Of a stretch of DNA of 64,000 nt, positions 43,589 to 52,500 are shown piece after piece. This DNA is from Pseudomonadota bacterium (GTDB lineage Bacteria > Pseudomonadota > Alphaproteobacteria > Caulobacterales > Caulobacteraceae). Below the pieces are notes generated by a model, which made no database searches, was not told the origin of the DNA, and was given only the letters and a program-made list of their open reading frames with translations. How positions within the stretch are numbered: position 1 is the first letter of the stretch; every line of letters begins with the position of its first letter. The position numbers and the translations under genes are program-made. Location: NCBI GenBank assembly GCA_023451375.1, contig JAEXZS010000037.1, forward strand, positions 22,416-86,415, read 5' to 3'.

Positions 43589-44091
43589 CCCTGCGGCGGG
43601 CGGAGCGCGAGGAGGCCGCCGCAATCCGCGCCGTGCTGGTCGCCGCCTTCCCGACCCCGGAAGAGGCCGATCTCGTCGATGGCCTTCGCGCGGATAACGA
43701 CATCCTGCTGGAATGGGTCGCCGAAATCGACGGTGAGATCGTCGGCGTCGTCCACTACAGCCCGCTTCGTCTGGCGCGGCCGTCCGGCGAGACCCTGGCC
43801 GCGGCTCTCGGCCCCCTCGCCGTCCGTCCCGAGCTCCAGCGCCAAGGCCTGGGCGCGCGACTGGTCGAAGCGACCCTGCCCCTTCTCCGGGCGCGCGGCG
43901 ACCTAGCATCCGTCGTAGTGCTGGGGCATCCCGCCTATTATCCGCGCTTCGGCTTTTCAGCCGACGCGGCCTCGACCCTGATCGATCCCTTCGACGCCGG
44001 CGCCGCCTTCATGGCCCTGCAGCTGACATCGGACGCGCCCGCCGGGCGAGCGAGGCCGATCTATGCCCCCGCCTTCGGCCTGCCTCAGTAG
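43585..44091 (+). CDS. GNAT-family N-acetyltransferase
   Basis: A 168-residue GNAT protein from GTG 43585 (a GTG at 43582 is also possible), overlapping the trxB stop by four bases. The acetyl-CoA-binding motif A is clear: LGPLAVRPELQRQGLGARLVEATLPL. VVLGHPAYYPRFGFSADAAS matches the YhbS-like subgroup, whose substrates are mostly unknown. Translational coupling to trxB suggests constant co-expression. The gene is convergent with the aldo/keto reductase gene and the two coding regions overlap by seven bases (44085-44091). Confidence 0.85.
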   Translation: MTLRRAEREEAAAIRAVLVAAFPTPEEADLVDGLRADNDILLEWVAEIDGEIVGVVHYSPLRLARPSGETLAAALGPLAVRPELQRQGLGARLVEATLPLLRARGDLASVVVLGHPAYYPRFGFSADAASTLIDPFDAGAAFMALQLTSDAPAGRARPIYAPAFGLPQ

Positions 44092-45053
44092 GCGCTCGCC
44101 TCCGTCAGCTCCGCCCGGTCCTCGTCCGACAGCTCCAGCGTCGCGGCCTTCAGCGTGTCGGCCAATTGCTCGGTCGAGGTGGCGCTGACGATGGGGGCGG
44201 TGACGCCCGGCTGGGCCAGAAGCCAGGCGAGCGAGACCTGCGCCGGGGTGGCCTCGTTGCGCTGGGCGACCGCGTCGAGGACGGCCAGGATGCGGACGCC
44301 GCGCTCGTCGAACTTGTCCTTCAGCATGCCTTCGCGCGCGGTTCCGGCGATCTGGTCAGCGGTCTTGTACTTGCCGCTCAGGAAGCCGCTTTCGAGGCTG
44401 AAATAGGTGATGACGCCCAGCCCCTTCTCAACCGCCAGCTCCTGCAGCGGCCCTTCGAACGTCGCGCGGCTGTACAGGTTGTAGTGCGGCTGGATCGACT
44501 GATAAGCCGCCAGCCCTTCCCGCTCCGAGATCGCCAGCGCCTCGCGGATTTGCCCGGCGTCGTGGTTCGAGACGCCGACGGCGCGGACCTTGCCCGCCTT
44601 CACCAGCCGGTCGAGCGCGCGCAGCGTCTCCTCCTGCGGCGTGTTCGGATCGGGCCAGTGGGTCTGGTAGAGGTCGATGTAATCGGTCTGAAGCCGACGC
44701 AGGGAGTCCTCGACGGCTTTCTCGGTCCAAGCGGGCGACAGGTCGTTGTGCCCCTGGCCCATGTCGGAGCCGACCTTGGTCAGGATCTTCACAGCGTCGC
44801 GCCGACCCCGCGCCTTCAGCCAGCGGCCGATGATGGTCTCGCTCTCGCCGCCCGAATGGCCGGGAACCCAGCGCGAATAGGCGTCGGCGGTGTCGATGGC
44901 GTCAAAGCCGGCATCGACGAAGGCGTCCAGCAGGGCGAAGGACGCGGCCTCGTCGGCCGTCCAGCCGAAGACGTTGCCCCCGAAGACGAGGGGCGCGATG
45001 TCCAGGCCGTCGGCCAGTCGGCGGGGCGCGGAGGCGTCGTTCGTGGAAGGCAT
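44085..45053 (-). CDS. Aldo/keto reductase
   Basis: A 322-residue NADPH-dependent aldo/keto reductase. The (beta/alpha)8 catalytic residues are visible: D and Y in DAIDTADAYSRW, K in ILTKVGSDMG and H in YQTHWPDPN. The cofactor end is SLAWLLAQPGVTAPIVSATSTEQLADTLKAA. The chosen start is ATG 45053 (MPSTNDASAPRR); the in-frame ATG at 45086 lies upstream of the ribosome-binding hairpin described separately. The general family reduces aldehydes and ketones; the physiological substrate is unknown. Confidence 0.88.
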   Translation of the reverse strand: MPSTNDASAPRRLADGLDIAPLVFGGNVFGWTADEAASFALLDAFVDAGFDAIDTADAYSRWVPGHSGGESETIIGRWLKARGRRDAVKILTKVGSDMGQGHNDLSPAWTEKAVEDSLRRLQTDYIDLYQTHWPDPNTPQEETLRALDRLVKAGKVRAVGVSNHDAGQIREALAISEREGLAAYQSIQPHYNLYSRATFEGPLQELAVEKGLGVITYFSLESGFLSGKYKTADQIAGTAREGMLKDKFDERGVRILAVLDAVAQRNEATPAQVSLAWLLAQPGVTAPIVSATSTEQLADTLKAATLELSDEDRAELTEASAY

Positions 45054-45056
45054 GGG

Positions 45057-45080
45057 AAGGCTCCGTTTTCGGGGAGCCTT
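45057..45080 (-). promoter_or_regulatory. Hairpin enclosing the ribosome-binding site of the aldo/keto reductase
   Basis: In the mRNA sense AAGGCTCC and GGAGCCTT form a perfect 8-bp stem around an 8-base loop. The GGAG of the 3' arm is the only Shine-Dalgarno candidate, seven bases before the ATG, so folding would hide it. This could damp translation or respond to temperature or a ligand. Confidence 0.45.
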
Positions 45081-45125
45081 GGACATAGGTCCGGGCCAGC
45101 CGACCGCAACCGGCGCGGCGGCGGT

Positions 45126-45533
45126 TCAGCCGAAAAGCTGCAGGCCCGGCGGGGCGTACTGGGTGGGTTCGCCGTGGCGGCGGCGCAGGGCGTATTCCAC
45201 GGAGGTCTGCACCGCCCGTTCGTCCGTCGGCTTGGACAGGACGCCGATCGTACCGGCCACGCCCTCTCGCACCATGCCCGGGTTGGCCGTCATGAACAGG
45301 ACGCTGACGCCCATATCCTGCCCCAGACGCCGACCGAGGTCGATGCCGGTAGGTCCATCGGACAGGTGGATGTCGACCAGGGCCAGATCAATGTCGGTCT
45401 CGCTGACCGTATCCAGCGCGGCCTTCGCGGTGGCGCACACGCCAGCGACATCGTACCCGAGATCCTCGAGCACGAACCGAAGCTCCATGGCGACCAGGGC
45501 TTCGTCTTCAATGATCAGGATGCGGGCACTCAT
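45126..45533 (-). CDS. Single-domain response regulator paired with the HWE kinase
   Basis: A 135-residue stand-alone receiver. It has the acidic pair E9-D10, the phospho-acceptor D54 in LALVDIHLSDG, T82 in LFMTAN and K101 in VLSKPTD, all consistent with an active receiver. No DNA-binding domain is present. The DIHL form and the T-to-AN variation are common in receivers partnered with HWE/HisKA_2 kinases. It lies 72 bp downstream of the HWE kinase gene on the same strand, which makes that kinase the likely phosphodonor. Confidence 0.86.
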   Translation of the reverse strand: MSARILIIEDEALVAMELRFVLEDLGYDVAGVCATAKAALDTVSETDIDLALVDIHLSDGPTGIDLGRRLGQDMGVSVLFMTANPGMVREGVAGTIGVLSKPTDERAVQTSVEYALRRRHGEPTQYAPPGLQLFG

Positions 45534-45605
45534 GGACGGTGGGGGTTATGTTCGCGGCCGGACTTAACGCGCTAACGTTGTAGGGGTTTCCAAAAAGTTC
45601 CGCAT

Positions 45606-47546
45606 CTATGTGGACTTTTCAGCGGCGCGGCGCCGGGACAACGCCGTGGCGGGCAGGTCGATGGTGATCTCCAGTCCTTCCCGCCGCCATTCGCGCTGCA
45701 GTTTCCCGCCCAATTGAGCCTCCACCGACAGGGTGGCCAAAGAAGACCCGAAGCCCGCGCGCGTCGGCGGACCGTGAAGTTCCGGCCCCCCGGTCTCCGT
45801 CCAGGTCAGGATGAAACGATCGTCCTCCCGACGCGTGGTCAGCACGACGCGCCCGCCGGATTCCGACAGGGCTCCGTACTTGGCCGCATTGGTCGCCAGT
45901 TCGTGGAACAGCAGCGCCACGGAGGTCGCCGCCTGATCGTCGAACACCGCGTCGTCGCCGCCGATGTGGACACGGGACGCGCCGTTCTCTTCGGCATAGG
46001 CGGCGAAGAGGTCGTTCAGGAAGGAATGCAACGTCGTCGCGCCGACCGTCGTGCGCGAGGTCTCGGTATGGGGCCGCACGAACTCATGCGCCCGCGCCAG
46101 GGCGTTGATGCGGGTCCGCAGGGAGGTCGCGAAGCCCTTCGCCTCGGGATGCTGCCGGGCCGACAGGGCGACCAGGGCGCTGATGACGGCGAAGATGTTC
46201 TTGATCCGGTGGCTGAGCTCCTGGCTGACCAGTTCGCGGCCCTGTTCCAGTTTCTTCAGCTCGTCGATGTCGGTGCAGGTGCCGAACCAGCGGACGATCT
46301 GGCCCTCGTCGTTGTGCAGCGGCATGGCCCGGCCCAGCGTCCAGCGATAGACGCCGGAATGGTGTTTCAGCCGGTACTCGATCTCATAAGGTTCGCCGGT
46401 CTCCAGCGAATGCCGCCAGCGGGCCCAGGCGCGCTCCTGATCGTCTGGATGGAACATGTCGTTCCAGCCTTCGCCGTCGGTCGAGCCGACCGGCGCGCCG
46501 GTGAACTCGTACCAGCGGGCGTTGTAGTAGTCGTGGAAGCCCTCCGGAGTCGTCGCCCAGATCATCTGAGGCATGGCGTCGGCCAGAACCCGGAACTGGG
46601 CCTCGCTCTCGCTCAGGCGGCCGGCGATGGCCGCCAGGTCGGCGTCTTTCTGCTTGCGCGTCGTGACGTCGACAGAGATGCCCGGAAAGCGAACGGGCGC
46701 GCCGTCGCGATCGAAATAGACCTGCCCCCTCGCCAGGATCCAGCGTTGGTCCTGCCCCGGCGGCGCGATGCGGTACTCGCTGGCGAACACGCCCTCCCCG
46801 CCCAGGGCCGCGTCGATGTCGGTCTGCAGGCGGGCCGCGTCGTCCGGGTGCAGGTGGCGCATGAATTCACCGATCGGCGCGCCCTCCGCGCCGAGCCGGG
46901 GATCGACGCCGTACATGGCGGCGAAGCGGGTGTCGGCTACGACCCGGTCGTTCGGAATGTCCCAGTCCCAGGCGCCGACGTAGTTCGAGGCTTCCAGCGC
47001 GCGGCGGGTCGTGTCCTCGCTCTCCTGCCGCTGCCGCAACGCCCGGCGCAGCTCCAGCTGGGTCATCACCTGCCCCGCCAGGGTTTCCAGCGCCATGGCC
47101 TGCAGGTCTGTGAGGCCTTCGGGGCGCGGCTCGGTGTCCAGGACGCACAGCGTGCCCAGCGGCAGTCCGTCGGGCGTTGTCAGCAGGCGGCCGGCGTAGA
47201 AGCGCAGGTGGGTCTCGCCGGTCACCAGGGGATTGCAGTCGAAGCGGGCGTCCTTCGTCGCATCGGGGATGACCATCCCCGCCTCCTGCAGCAAGGCGTG
47301 GGCGCAGAAGGAGGTGGCCAGAGGCGTCTCGCGCACGCCCAGCCCCACCTCCGCCTTGAACCACTGACGCTCGGCGTCGATCAGATTGACCACGGCGATA
47401 GGCGCCTCGCAGATGCGGGCGATCAGGCGGACGATGTCGTCGAAGGCCTTTTCCGGGTCCGTGTCCAGGATGCCGTAGGCGCGCAGCGCCGCCAGACGTT
47501 CGGACTCGTCCCAGGCGGGAGCGGCTTCGTCATGGGCGGTCGTCAA
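45606..47546 (-). CDS. GAF-PAS-PAS HWE-family sensor histidine kinase
   Basis: A 646-residue cytosolic sensor kinase with no membrane segment. Residues about 20-165 form a GAF domain (FDDIVRLIARICEAPIAVVNLIDAERQWFKAEVG), followed by two PAS/PAC units (about 185-300 and 310-425), then the HWE/HisKA_2 dimerisation region with phospho-histidine H446 in SQELSHRIKNIFAVI, and the ATPase domain (LFHELATNAAKYGALS N-box; FILTWTETGG with the WxE motif that names the family). The start is a TTG at 47546 with AGGAG nine bases upstream. Such kinases sense light, redox or oxygen; no conserved LOV cysteine motif is seen. Output goes probably to the adjacent receiver protein. Confidence 0.9.
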   Translation of the reverse strand: MTTAHDEAAPAWDESERLAALRAYGILDTDPEKAFDDIVRLIARICEAPIAVVNLIDAERQWFKAEVGLGVRETPLATSFCAHALLQEAGMVIPDATKDARFDCNPLVTGETHLRFYAGRLLTTPDGLPLGTLCVLDTEPRPEGLTDLQAMALETLAGQVMTQLELRRALRQRQESEDTTRRALEASNYVGAWDWDIPNDRVVADTRFAAMYGVDPRLGAEGAPIGEFMRHLHPDDAARLQTDIDAALGGEGVFASEYRIAPPGQDQRWILARGQVYFDRDGAPVRFPGISVDVTTRKQKDADLAAIAGRLSESEAQFRVLADAMPQMIWATTPEGFHDYYNARWYEFTGAPVGSTDGEGWNDMFHPDDQERAWARWRHSLETGEPYEIEYRLKHHSGVYRWTLGRAMPLHNDEGQIVRWFGTCTDIDELKKLEQGRELVSQELSHRIKNIFAVISALVALSARQHPEAKGFATSLRTRINALARAHEFVRPHTETSRTTVGATTLHSFLNDLFAAYAEENGASRVHIGGDDAVFDDQAATSVALLFHELATNAAKYGALSESGGRVVLTTRREDDRFILTWTETGGPELHGPPTRAGFGSSLATLSVEAQLGGKLQREWRREGLEITIDLPATALSRRRAAEKST

Positions 47547-47560
47547 GCAATCGGTCTCCT

Positions 47561-47588
47561 GGAGCGCGGCCGGTGGGAGCGCGGCCGG
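47561..47588. repeat. Two direct copies of a 13-bp GC-rich unit
   Basis: GGAGCGCGGCCGG occurs at 47561-47573 and again at 47576-47588, in the leader between the SleB-type gene and the kinase gene. It may be a recent short duplication. Confidence 0.5.
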
Positions 47589-47632
47589 ACGCCATCAATG
47601 CGCGGACCCGGCCAGGCGTTGCAAGATAAGGA

Positions 47633-48829
47633 TTAGTCGGCGGCCGGTGCGGCGGGCCGTCCGACCTCCTCCACCGCCATGGGCGTGACCCCGGCGGGCG
47701 GCGCGACTGAGACAGACGGCGCCGGCTTGGGCTGTTCGAAGGCCTGCAGGCGCGCGTTGATGGCCGCGATCTCCTCGTGCGTGGGCAGACGGCGGCCGCC
47801 CAGGCTGGCCACGCCGACCACGCGCTGCTGACCGTCGATCTCGACCGTGCGCAAAGGCGCGCCGTTGGCGGCCTTGTCGGGATCGGGGCCGCCCGTCGCC
47901 TGGCCCGCCGAGGCGGCGCCGGGACGCGGCCGGGCGAAGCGCGCCTCGTCGATCACGGGCTCATTGCCCTTGTAGACGGTGCGGAAGGCGGCGGTTTCGC
48001 CATAGACGCCCTTCCAGCGATAGAAGATGTGCGCGCCGATCTGGCTGACCTTGGCGACGGTCGGCGCCCACCAGGGATGGACGTAGTCGGCGTGATAGTG
48101 GGTCGCCGTGCCGACCTGCTGGGCCACATGGCCGTTCAGGGCCGTCTCGGCCACCTTTCGCGCCCGCTCCCACGCCCAGGCGACAGGCGCCTGAGACAGC
48201 GAGCCGTCGCAGGTGAAGCTGAACTGGCATCCGGTCGTGCGCTCGGCGCCCTCGAACACCACGCCGCAGACGGTGTTGGCGTAGTTGGGATCGCGGACGC
48301 GGTTCAGCACCACCTGGGCCACGGCCTGCTGGCCGGCGTCGGGCTCCAGCGCCGCCTCGTAATAGACCGCCTGGGTCAGGCAGCGCAGGGCGCGCCGCCG
48401 ATCCTCGGCCCCGCCCTTGAAGACGAAGGGTTGGGCGGGGCGCAGCGCGCCGGACGCCACCGGCAGGGCGGCGTTCATCTGCTGCGCCTTCAGCCCACTC
48501 TCGCCCGGCTCCAGCCCCGGCCTGCCGGCCAGGGTCAAGGTCTCCCAGCCTGGAGTCAGGCCGTAGAGCGCCGGCTGAACAGCCAGCGGATCATGCCGTT
48601 TCGCCTCCGCCTGCTGGGCCGGCGTCAGACGCGCCAGCAGGGCGTCCAGACCCCTGCGGCCGAAGTCGCCGCCGGTCGCGCGGGCCACCGCCTCCGCAGT
48701 CCTGTCGACGTCGGGACGCGGGGCGGAACCGGCGGCCATGGCGACGCCCAGCACGGCGCCGGCGGCGGGAATGGCCGCCGCCGAGCGCGTGAACGCCGTC
48801 CAGATCGCTTTCCAGTCCCGCTTGAGCAT
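47633..48829 (-). CDS. SleB-family cell-wall hydrolase (paralogue 1)
   Basis: A 398-residue protein with a single N-terminal membrane anchor or uncleaved signal (AAAIPAAGAVLGVAMAAGS). The hydrolase_2 (SleB/CwlJ) domain is at about residues 165-280: LRCLTQAVYYEAALEPDAGQQAVAQVVLNRVRDPNYANTVCGVVFEG, with conserved Glu in YYEA, and TGCQFSFTCDGSL. Such domains cleave peptidoglycan; in Gram-negatives they work in envelope remodelling and not in spore germination. A proline/alanine-rich tail follows. The start at ATG 48829 (MLKRDWKAIW) gives a sensible leader; an ATG at 48874 adds 15 codons. A second homologue lies at 54852. Confidence 0.87.
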   Translation of the reverse strand: MLKRDWKAIWTAFTRSAAAIPAAGAVLGVAMAAGSAPRPDVDRTAEAVARATGGDFGRRGLDALLARLTPAQQAEAKRHDPLAVQPALYGLTPGWETLTLAGRPGLEPGESGLKAQQMNAALPVASGALRPAQPFVFKGGAEDRRRALRCLTQAVYYEAALEPDAGQQAVAQVVLNRVRDPNYANTVCGVVFEGAERTTGCQFSFTCDGSLSQAPVAWAWERARKVAETALNGHVAQQVGTATHYHADYVHPWWAPTVAKVSQIGAHIFYRWKGVYGETAAFRTVYKGNEPVIDEARFARPRPGAASAGQATGGPDPDKAANGAPLRTVEIDGQQRVVGVASLGGRRLPTHEEIAAINARLQAFEQPKPAPSVSVAPPAGVTPMAVEEVGRPAAPAAD

Positions 48830-48922
48830 TCGTGTTCCGGTTCGGAAGTTCAGATGAGAACTCCGCAGCCGCAAGGCAATGCCCGGACTTATGGGCGGTT
48901 TTCAGGCGTCGGGAAACCGATG

Positions 48923-49402
48923 TTATCGGCCGCCCAGGGTGGAGCGCAGCATCCAGGTGAATTTCTCGTGCGCCGCCAGACGCTGGGTCAGCAGATCGAC
49001 GGTGACGTCATCGCCGTCGTCATCGGCCACTTCCAGCGCCGCGCGCATCGTTGAGATCAGCGTCTCGTGGTCGCGCATAAGCTCACGCAGCATCTCCGAA
49101 GCGTCCTTTTCGGGATCGCCATCCTTGATGCTGGTCAGGTTGGCGAAGGTCGAATAGCCCTGCGGCGCGAACTCGCCCAGGGCGCGGATGCGCTCGGCGA
49201 TGTCGTCCAGCGCCTCCCACATGTCGCGGTACTGCTGCTCCAGCAGGTTGTGGTAGGTGAAGAACTCGGGCCCGCGCACGTTCCAGTGATAGCCGTGCGT
49301 CTTCAGGTACACGGCGTAGGCGTCGGCCAGCACCTTGGTCAGTTCGCGGGAAACCTCGGTGCGGTCTTCGCTGTCCAGGCCGGTGTCGATGGTGGCGGTC
49401 AT
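48923..49402 (-). CDS. dps: Dps/ferritin-like DNA-protection protein
   Basis: A 159-residue Dps-type miniferritin that oxidises and stores iron and protects DNA in stress. The four-helix bundle is clear, with the ferroxidase ligands in KTHGYHWNVRGPEFF (histidines about 36 and 39) and the following QQYRDMWEALDDIAERIRALGE helix (Asp and Glu ligands of the partner subunit). The start at ATG 49402 (MTATIDTGLDSED) is chosen over an upstream ATG at 49477 that has no similarity. The gene is divergent from the large hybrid kinase; no clear OxyR, Fur or EcfG motif was found on its own strand in the 126-bp gap. Confidence 0.93.
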   Translation of the reverse strand: MTATIDTGLDSEDRTEVSRELTKVLADAYAVYLKTHGYHWNVRGPEFFTYHNLLEQQYRDMWEALDDIAERIRALGEFAPQGYSTFANLTSIKDGDPEKDASEMLRELMRDHETLISTMRAALEVADDDGDDVTVDLLTQRLAAHEKFTWMLRSTLGGR

Positions 49403-49458
49403 GCTTGCTCCGTGCATACGAATAGGCTTACGCCGACAGGGAGGTCGGGCGCGGTTCA

Positions 49459-49483
49459 GGAACGCCAAGACGGCCAAAGCGTT
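49459..49483 (+). promoter_or_regulatory. EcfG (SigT)-type promoter of the hybrid kinase gene
   Basis: GGAAC (49459-49463), a 16-base spacer and CGTT (49480-49483) match the GGAAC-N16/17-CGTT consensus of the alphaproteobacterial general-stress sigma factor. It is 45 bp before the ATG of the kinase, in the right orientation. Confidence 0.65.
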
Positions 49484-49528
49484 GCAGAGCGGAAGACCGC
49501 GAAGCGGCTGGGGGAGGATGCGTCAGGC

Positions 49529-52500
49529 ATGACGAAGGCGGCGTTCACGAAGACCTTGTCGAAGGTCGACGCCACGATCATGCGCCTCGCGCGGCTCCGG
49601 CAGAACTCCATCATCGGCGCGATCCTGGTCGGCGCGGGCTGGGCGCTGGCCGGTCTGGCGCTGCGGGCGGCGGCGTCCAGCTTCTACGGCGCGATCTCCG
49701 GCTTCATCATCCTGTTGCCCGCCGTGATCCTGGCGGCGCTGTCGGCTGGGCGTGTCGGCGGATGGACGGCGATGGCGGCTTGCCTGCTGGGCGGCTGGGC
49801 CGTGGTGACGCTGACGACGCCGGACGGCGCGGCGATGACGCCGGGCCTGGGTCGGGTGGCGACGATCAACTTCGTCATCGTCGGCCTGTTCTGCACCGAG
49901 ATGGGCGCCTGGCTGAGGCGCAGCCTGCAGCGGCTGGAACATTCCCTGTCGGCGCTGCGGCTGTCCGACGCGCGCATCGACGAGACCGAGGGGCGGCTGC
50001 AGGTCGTCAGTGAACTGGCCCCCGCCATGCTGTGGATGAGCGACGCCGAGGGCAAGTGCGTCCACCTGAACCAGGACCAGCGGCTGTTCTGGAACTCGCC
50101 GGACGACCTGAGCGACTTCGACTTCCCCAGCCTGATCCACCCCGACGATCGCGAGCGGGTGCTGGCCGCGACGACCGAAGCGATGCAGACGGCGCGCGGC
50201 TTTACTCTGGAAAGCCGGCAGCGGCGCCACGACGGCGTCTATCGCATCATCCAGTCGCGCGCGCGACCCCGGCTGTCGCCGTCCGGCGCGTTCATGGGGC
50301 TGATCGGCGTCAACACGGACGTGACCGAAGCGCGTGAGGCCGAGGCCGAGCTGACCCGCAGCCGCACCGAACTGCAGGCCATGGTCGAGCAGTCCGCCGC
50401 CGGCATCGTGCGGCTGGACCTCGACGGGCGGATCACGGCGATCAACGCCCGCTACGCCGAACTGCTGGGCCTGACACGGGAGGAGGCGATCGGCCGCTCG
50501 ACCCGCGAGGTCAGCCATCCGGAGGACATCTCCGCCACCCAGGCCGCGCTGGAGGCGATCAACAGCGGCGGCGGCGGCGGCCAGCTTATCAAGCGCTACG
50601 TCCATCCGGACGGCAAGGTGATCTGGGCCCTGGTCAGCGTGCGCGCCCTGCGCGGCGAGGACGGGGCGACCATCGGCTATATCGCCGGGGGCGTCGACAT
50701 CACGGCGGCGCGCGAAGCCGAGGCCGCGCTGCGCGAGAGCGAGACGCGCTTCCGCCAACTAGCCGACACCGCCCCCTCGCCTGTCTGGCTGACCGACGTG
50801 GACGGCGGCATCGACTTCGCCAACGCGGCGCTCAGAGAGTTCTTCGGCGAGGGGGCCGCGACGCTGTCGGGCCAGCGCTGGCGCGAGGCGATCCATCCCG
50901 AGGACGCCCCAATGGTGGCGCGCATCCAGGAGGATGTGCGGCCGCGCAAGGAGCCCTACGGCTTCGAAGCCCGCATCCGTCGCCATGACGGCGCGTGGCG
51001 CTGGATGCGCATTTCGGTCAAGCCGCGCTTCGACGACGACGGCGTCTTCCTGGGCTACGCGGGCATGGCCTTCGACGTGACCGAAAACCGCGAGGCGCTG
51101 GACGCGGCGGCGAGGCAGGAGCGGCGCCAGGCCTTCCTGCTGCAACTGGTCGACCGGCTGCGCGACATGTCCGACCCCGACGCCATCATGGACGAGGTCG
51201 AGCGGTCGCTGGGCGATCTGCTGGAGGCGCATCGCGTCGGCTACGGCGAGGTTGACCAGGAAGCCGGCCTGGTGTCGATGAGCCGCGACTGGACCGCCGG
51301 CGTCGCCAGCGCGCGGGGCCAGTTCAGCCTGCGCGACCTCGGCGCCGGACTGATCCCGGAACTGGCGGCAGGCCTCACGGTCCGGGTCGAGGACGTGCGC
51401 ACCGACCCCCGCACCGCCGAGGTCGCGTCCGCCTTCGACGCCCTGCAGACCCGGTCCCTGATCCGCGCGCCGCTGATCCGGGGCGGCCAGCTGCGCGCCT
51501 TCCTCTATGTCCACGCCTCGCACACCCGCCAGTGGACCGAGGCCGAGGCCGCCCTGCTGGAGGAGGTCGCCGCCCGCACCTGGGCCGAGGTCGAGCGGGC
51601 CCGCGCCGAGGCCGAGACGCTGGAGAGCGAACAGCGGTTTCGGGCCATCGCCGACACTGCGCCGGTGCTGATCTGGGTGACCAATCAGGATCGCAGCCGC
51701 GCCTTCGTCAACCAGGCCTATGTCGACTTCTACGGCTCGACCTATGAGGCGGCGCGCACGGCCGACTGGCGTTCCGTGCTGCACCCCGACGACCACCAGC
51801 GCATCCTGGAGGAATCCCTGGCGGGCGAGGCCACCGGCGAGCCCTTCTCGATGGAGGGGCGGTATCGGCGCCACGACGGCGAATGGCGCTGGCTGAAATC
51901 CTTCTCGCGGCCTCGGCTGAGCGGAACCGAGGTGGTCGGCTTCGTCGGCGTCGCCTTCGACGTCACCGACATGCGCGACGCCCGCGCCCGACTGGAGGAG
52001 TCCGAGGGTCGCTTCCGCACCGTGGCCGACAGCGCCCCGGCCCTGATCTGGATGAGCGACGACGCCGCCCAGATCGTCTTCGCCAACCGTCGCTTCCGCA
52101 CCTTCTTCTCCGTGCGCAGCCAGCGGCAGCTGCGCGACAGCTGGCGGCGGCTGATCCACCCGGACGACGAAAGCGTGTTCACCGGGGCTTTCATGCGCGC
52201 CTTCGAGGCGCGTGACCGCTTCGAGGCGCTGAGCCGGGTCAATCACCCGACGTTGGGCCAGCGCTGGCTGCGGACGGAAGGCGTGCCGCGCTTCGACGCC
52301 GAGGGCGGGTTCCAGGGCTATGTCGGCGCCAGCCTGGACATCACCGACGCCAAGCGCGCCGAGCAGGATCTGAAGCGCATCAACGAGCTGCTGGAGGAGC
52401 GCGTCGGCGAGGCGCTGGAGGAGAAGGCCCAGGCCGAAGCCCAGCTGATGCACGCCCAGCGGATGGAGGCGGTCGGGCGCCTGACCGGCGGGGTGGCGCA

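Noticed and set aside
45574..45601. GGAAC...CGTT promoter before the response regulator gene
   Set aside because: The spacer is 19 bases, whereas EcfG promoters use 16-17, so it was not listed as a feature.
45714..47636. 640-codon open frame on the plus strand
   Set aside because: Antisense to the HWE kinase, whose GAF, PAS, HisKA and ATPase motifs are intact; the shadow has no recognisable domain.
48833..48850. GTTC repeats suggesting an alphaproteobacterial LexA box
   Set aside because: Three GTTC copies occur, but none are at the required GTTC-N7-GTTC spacing.
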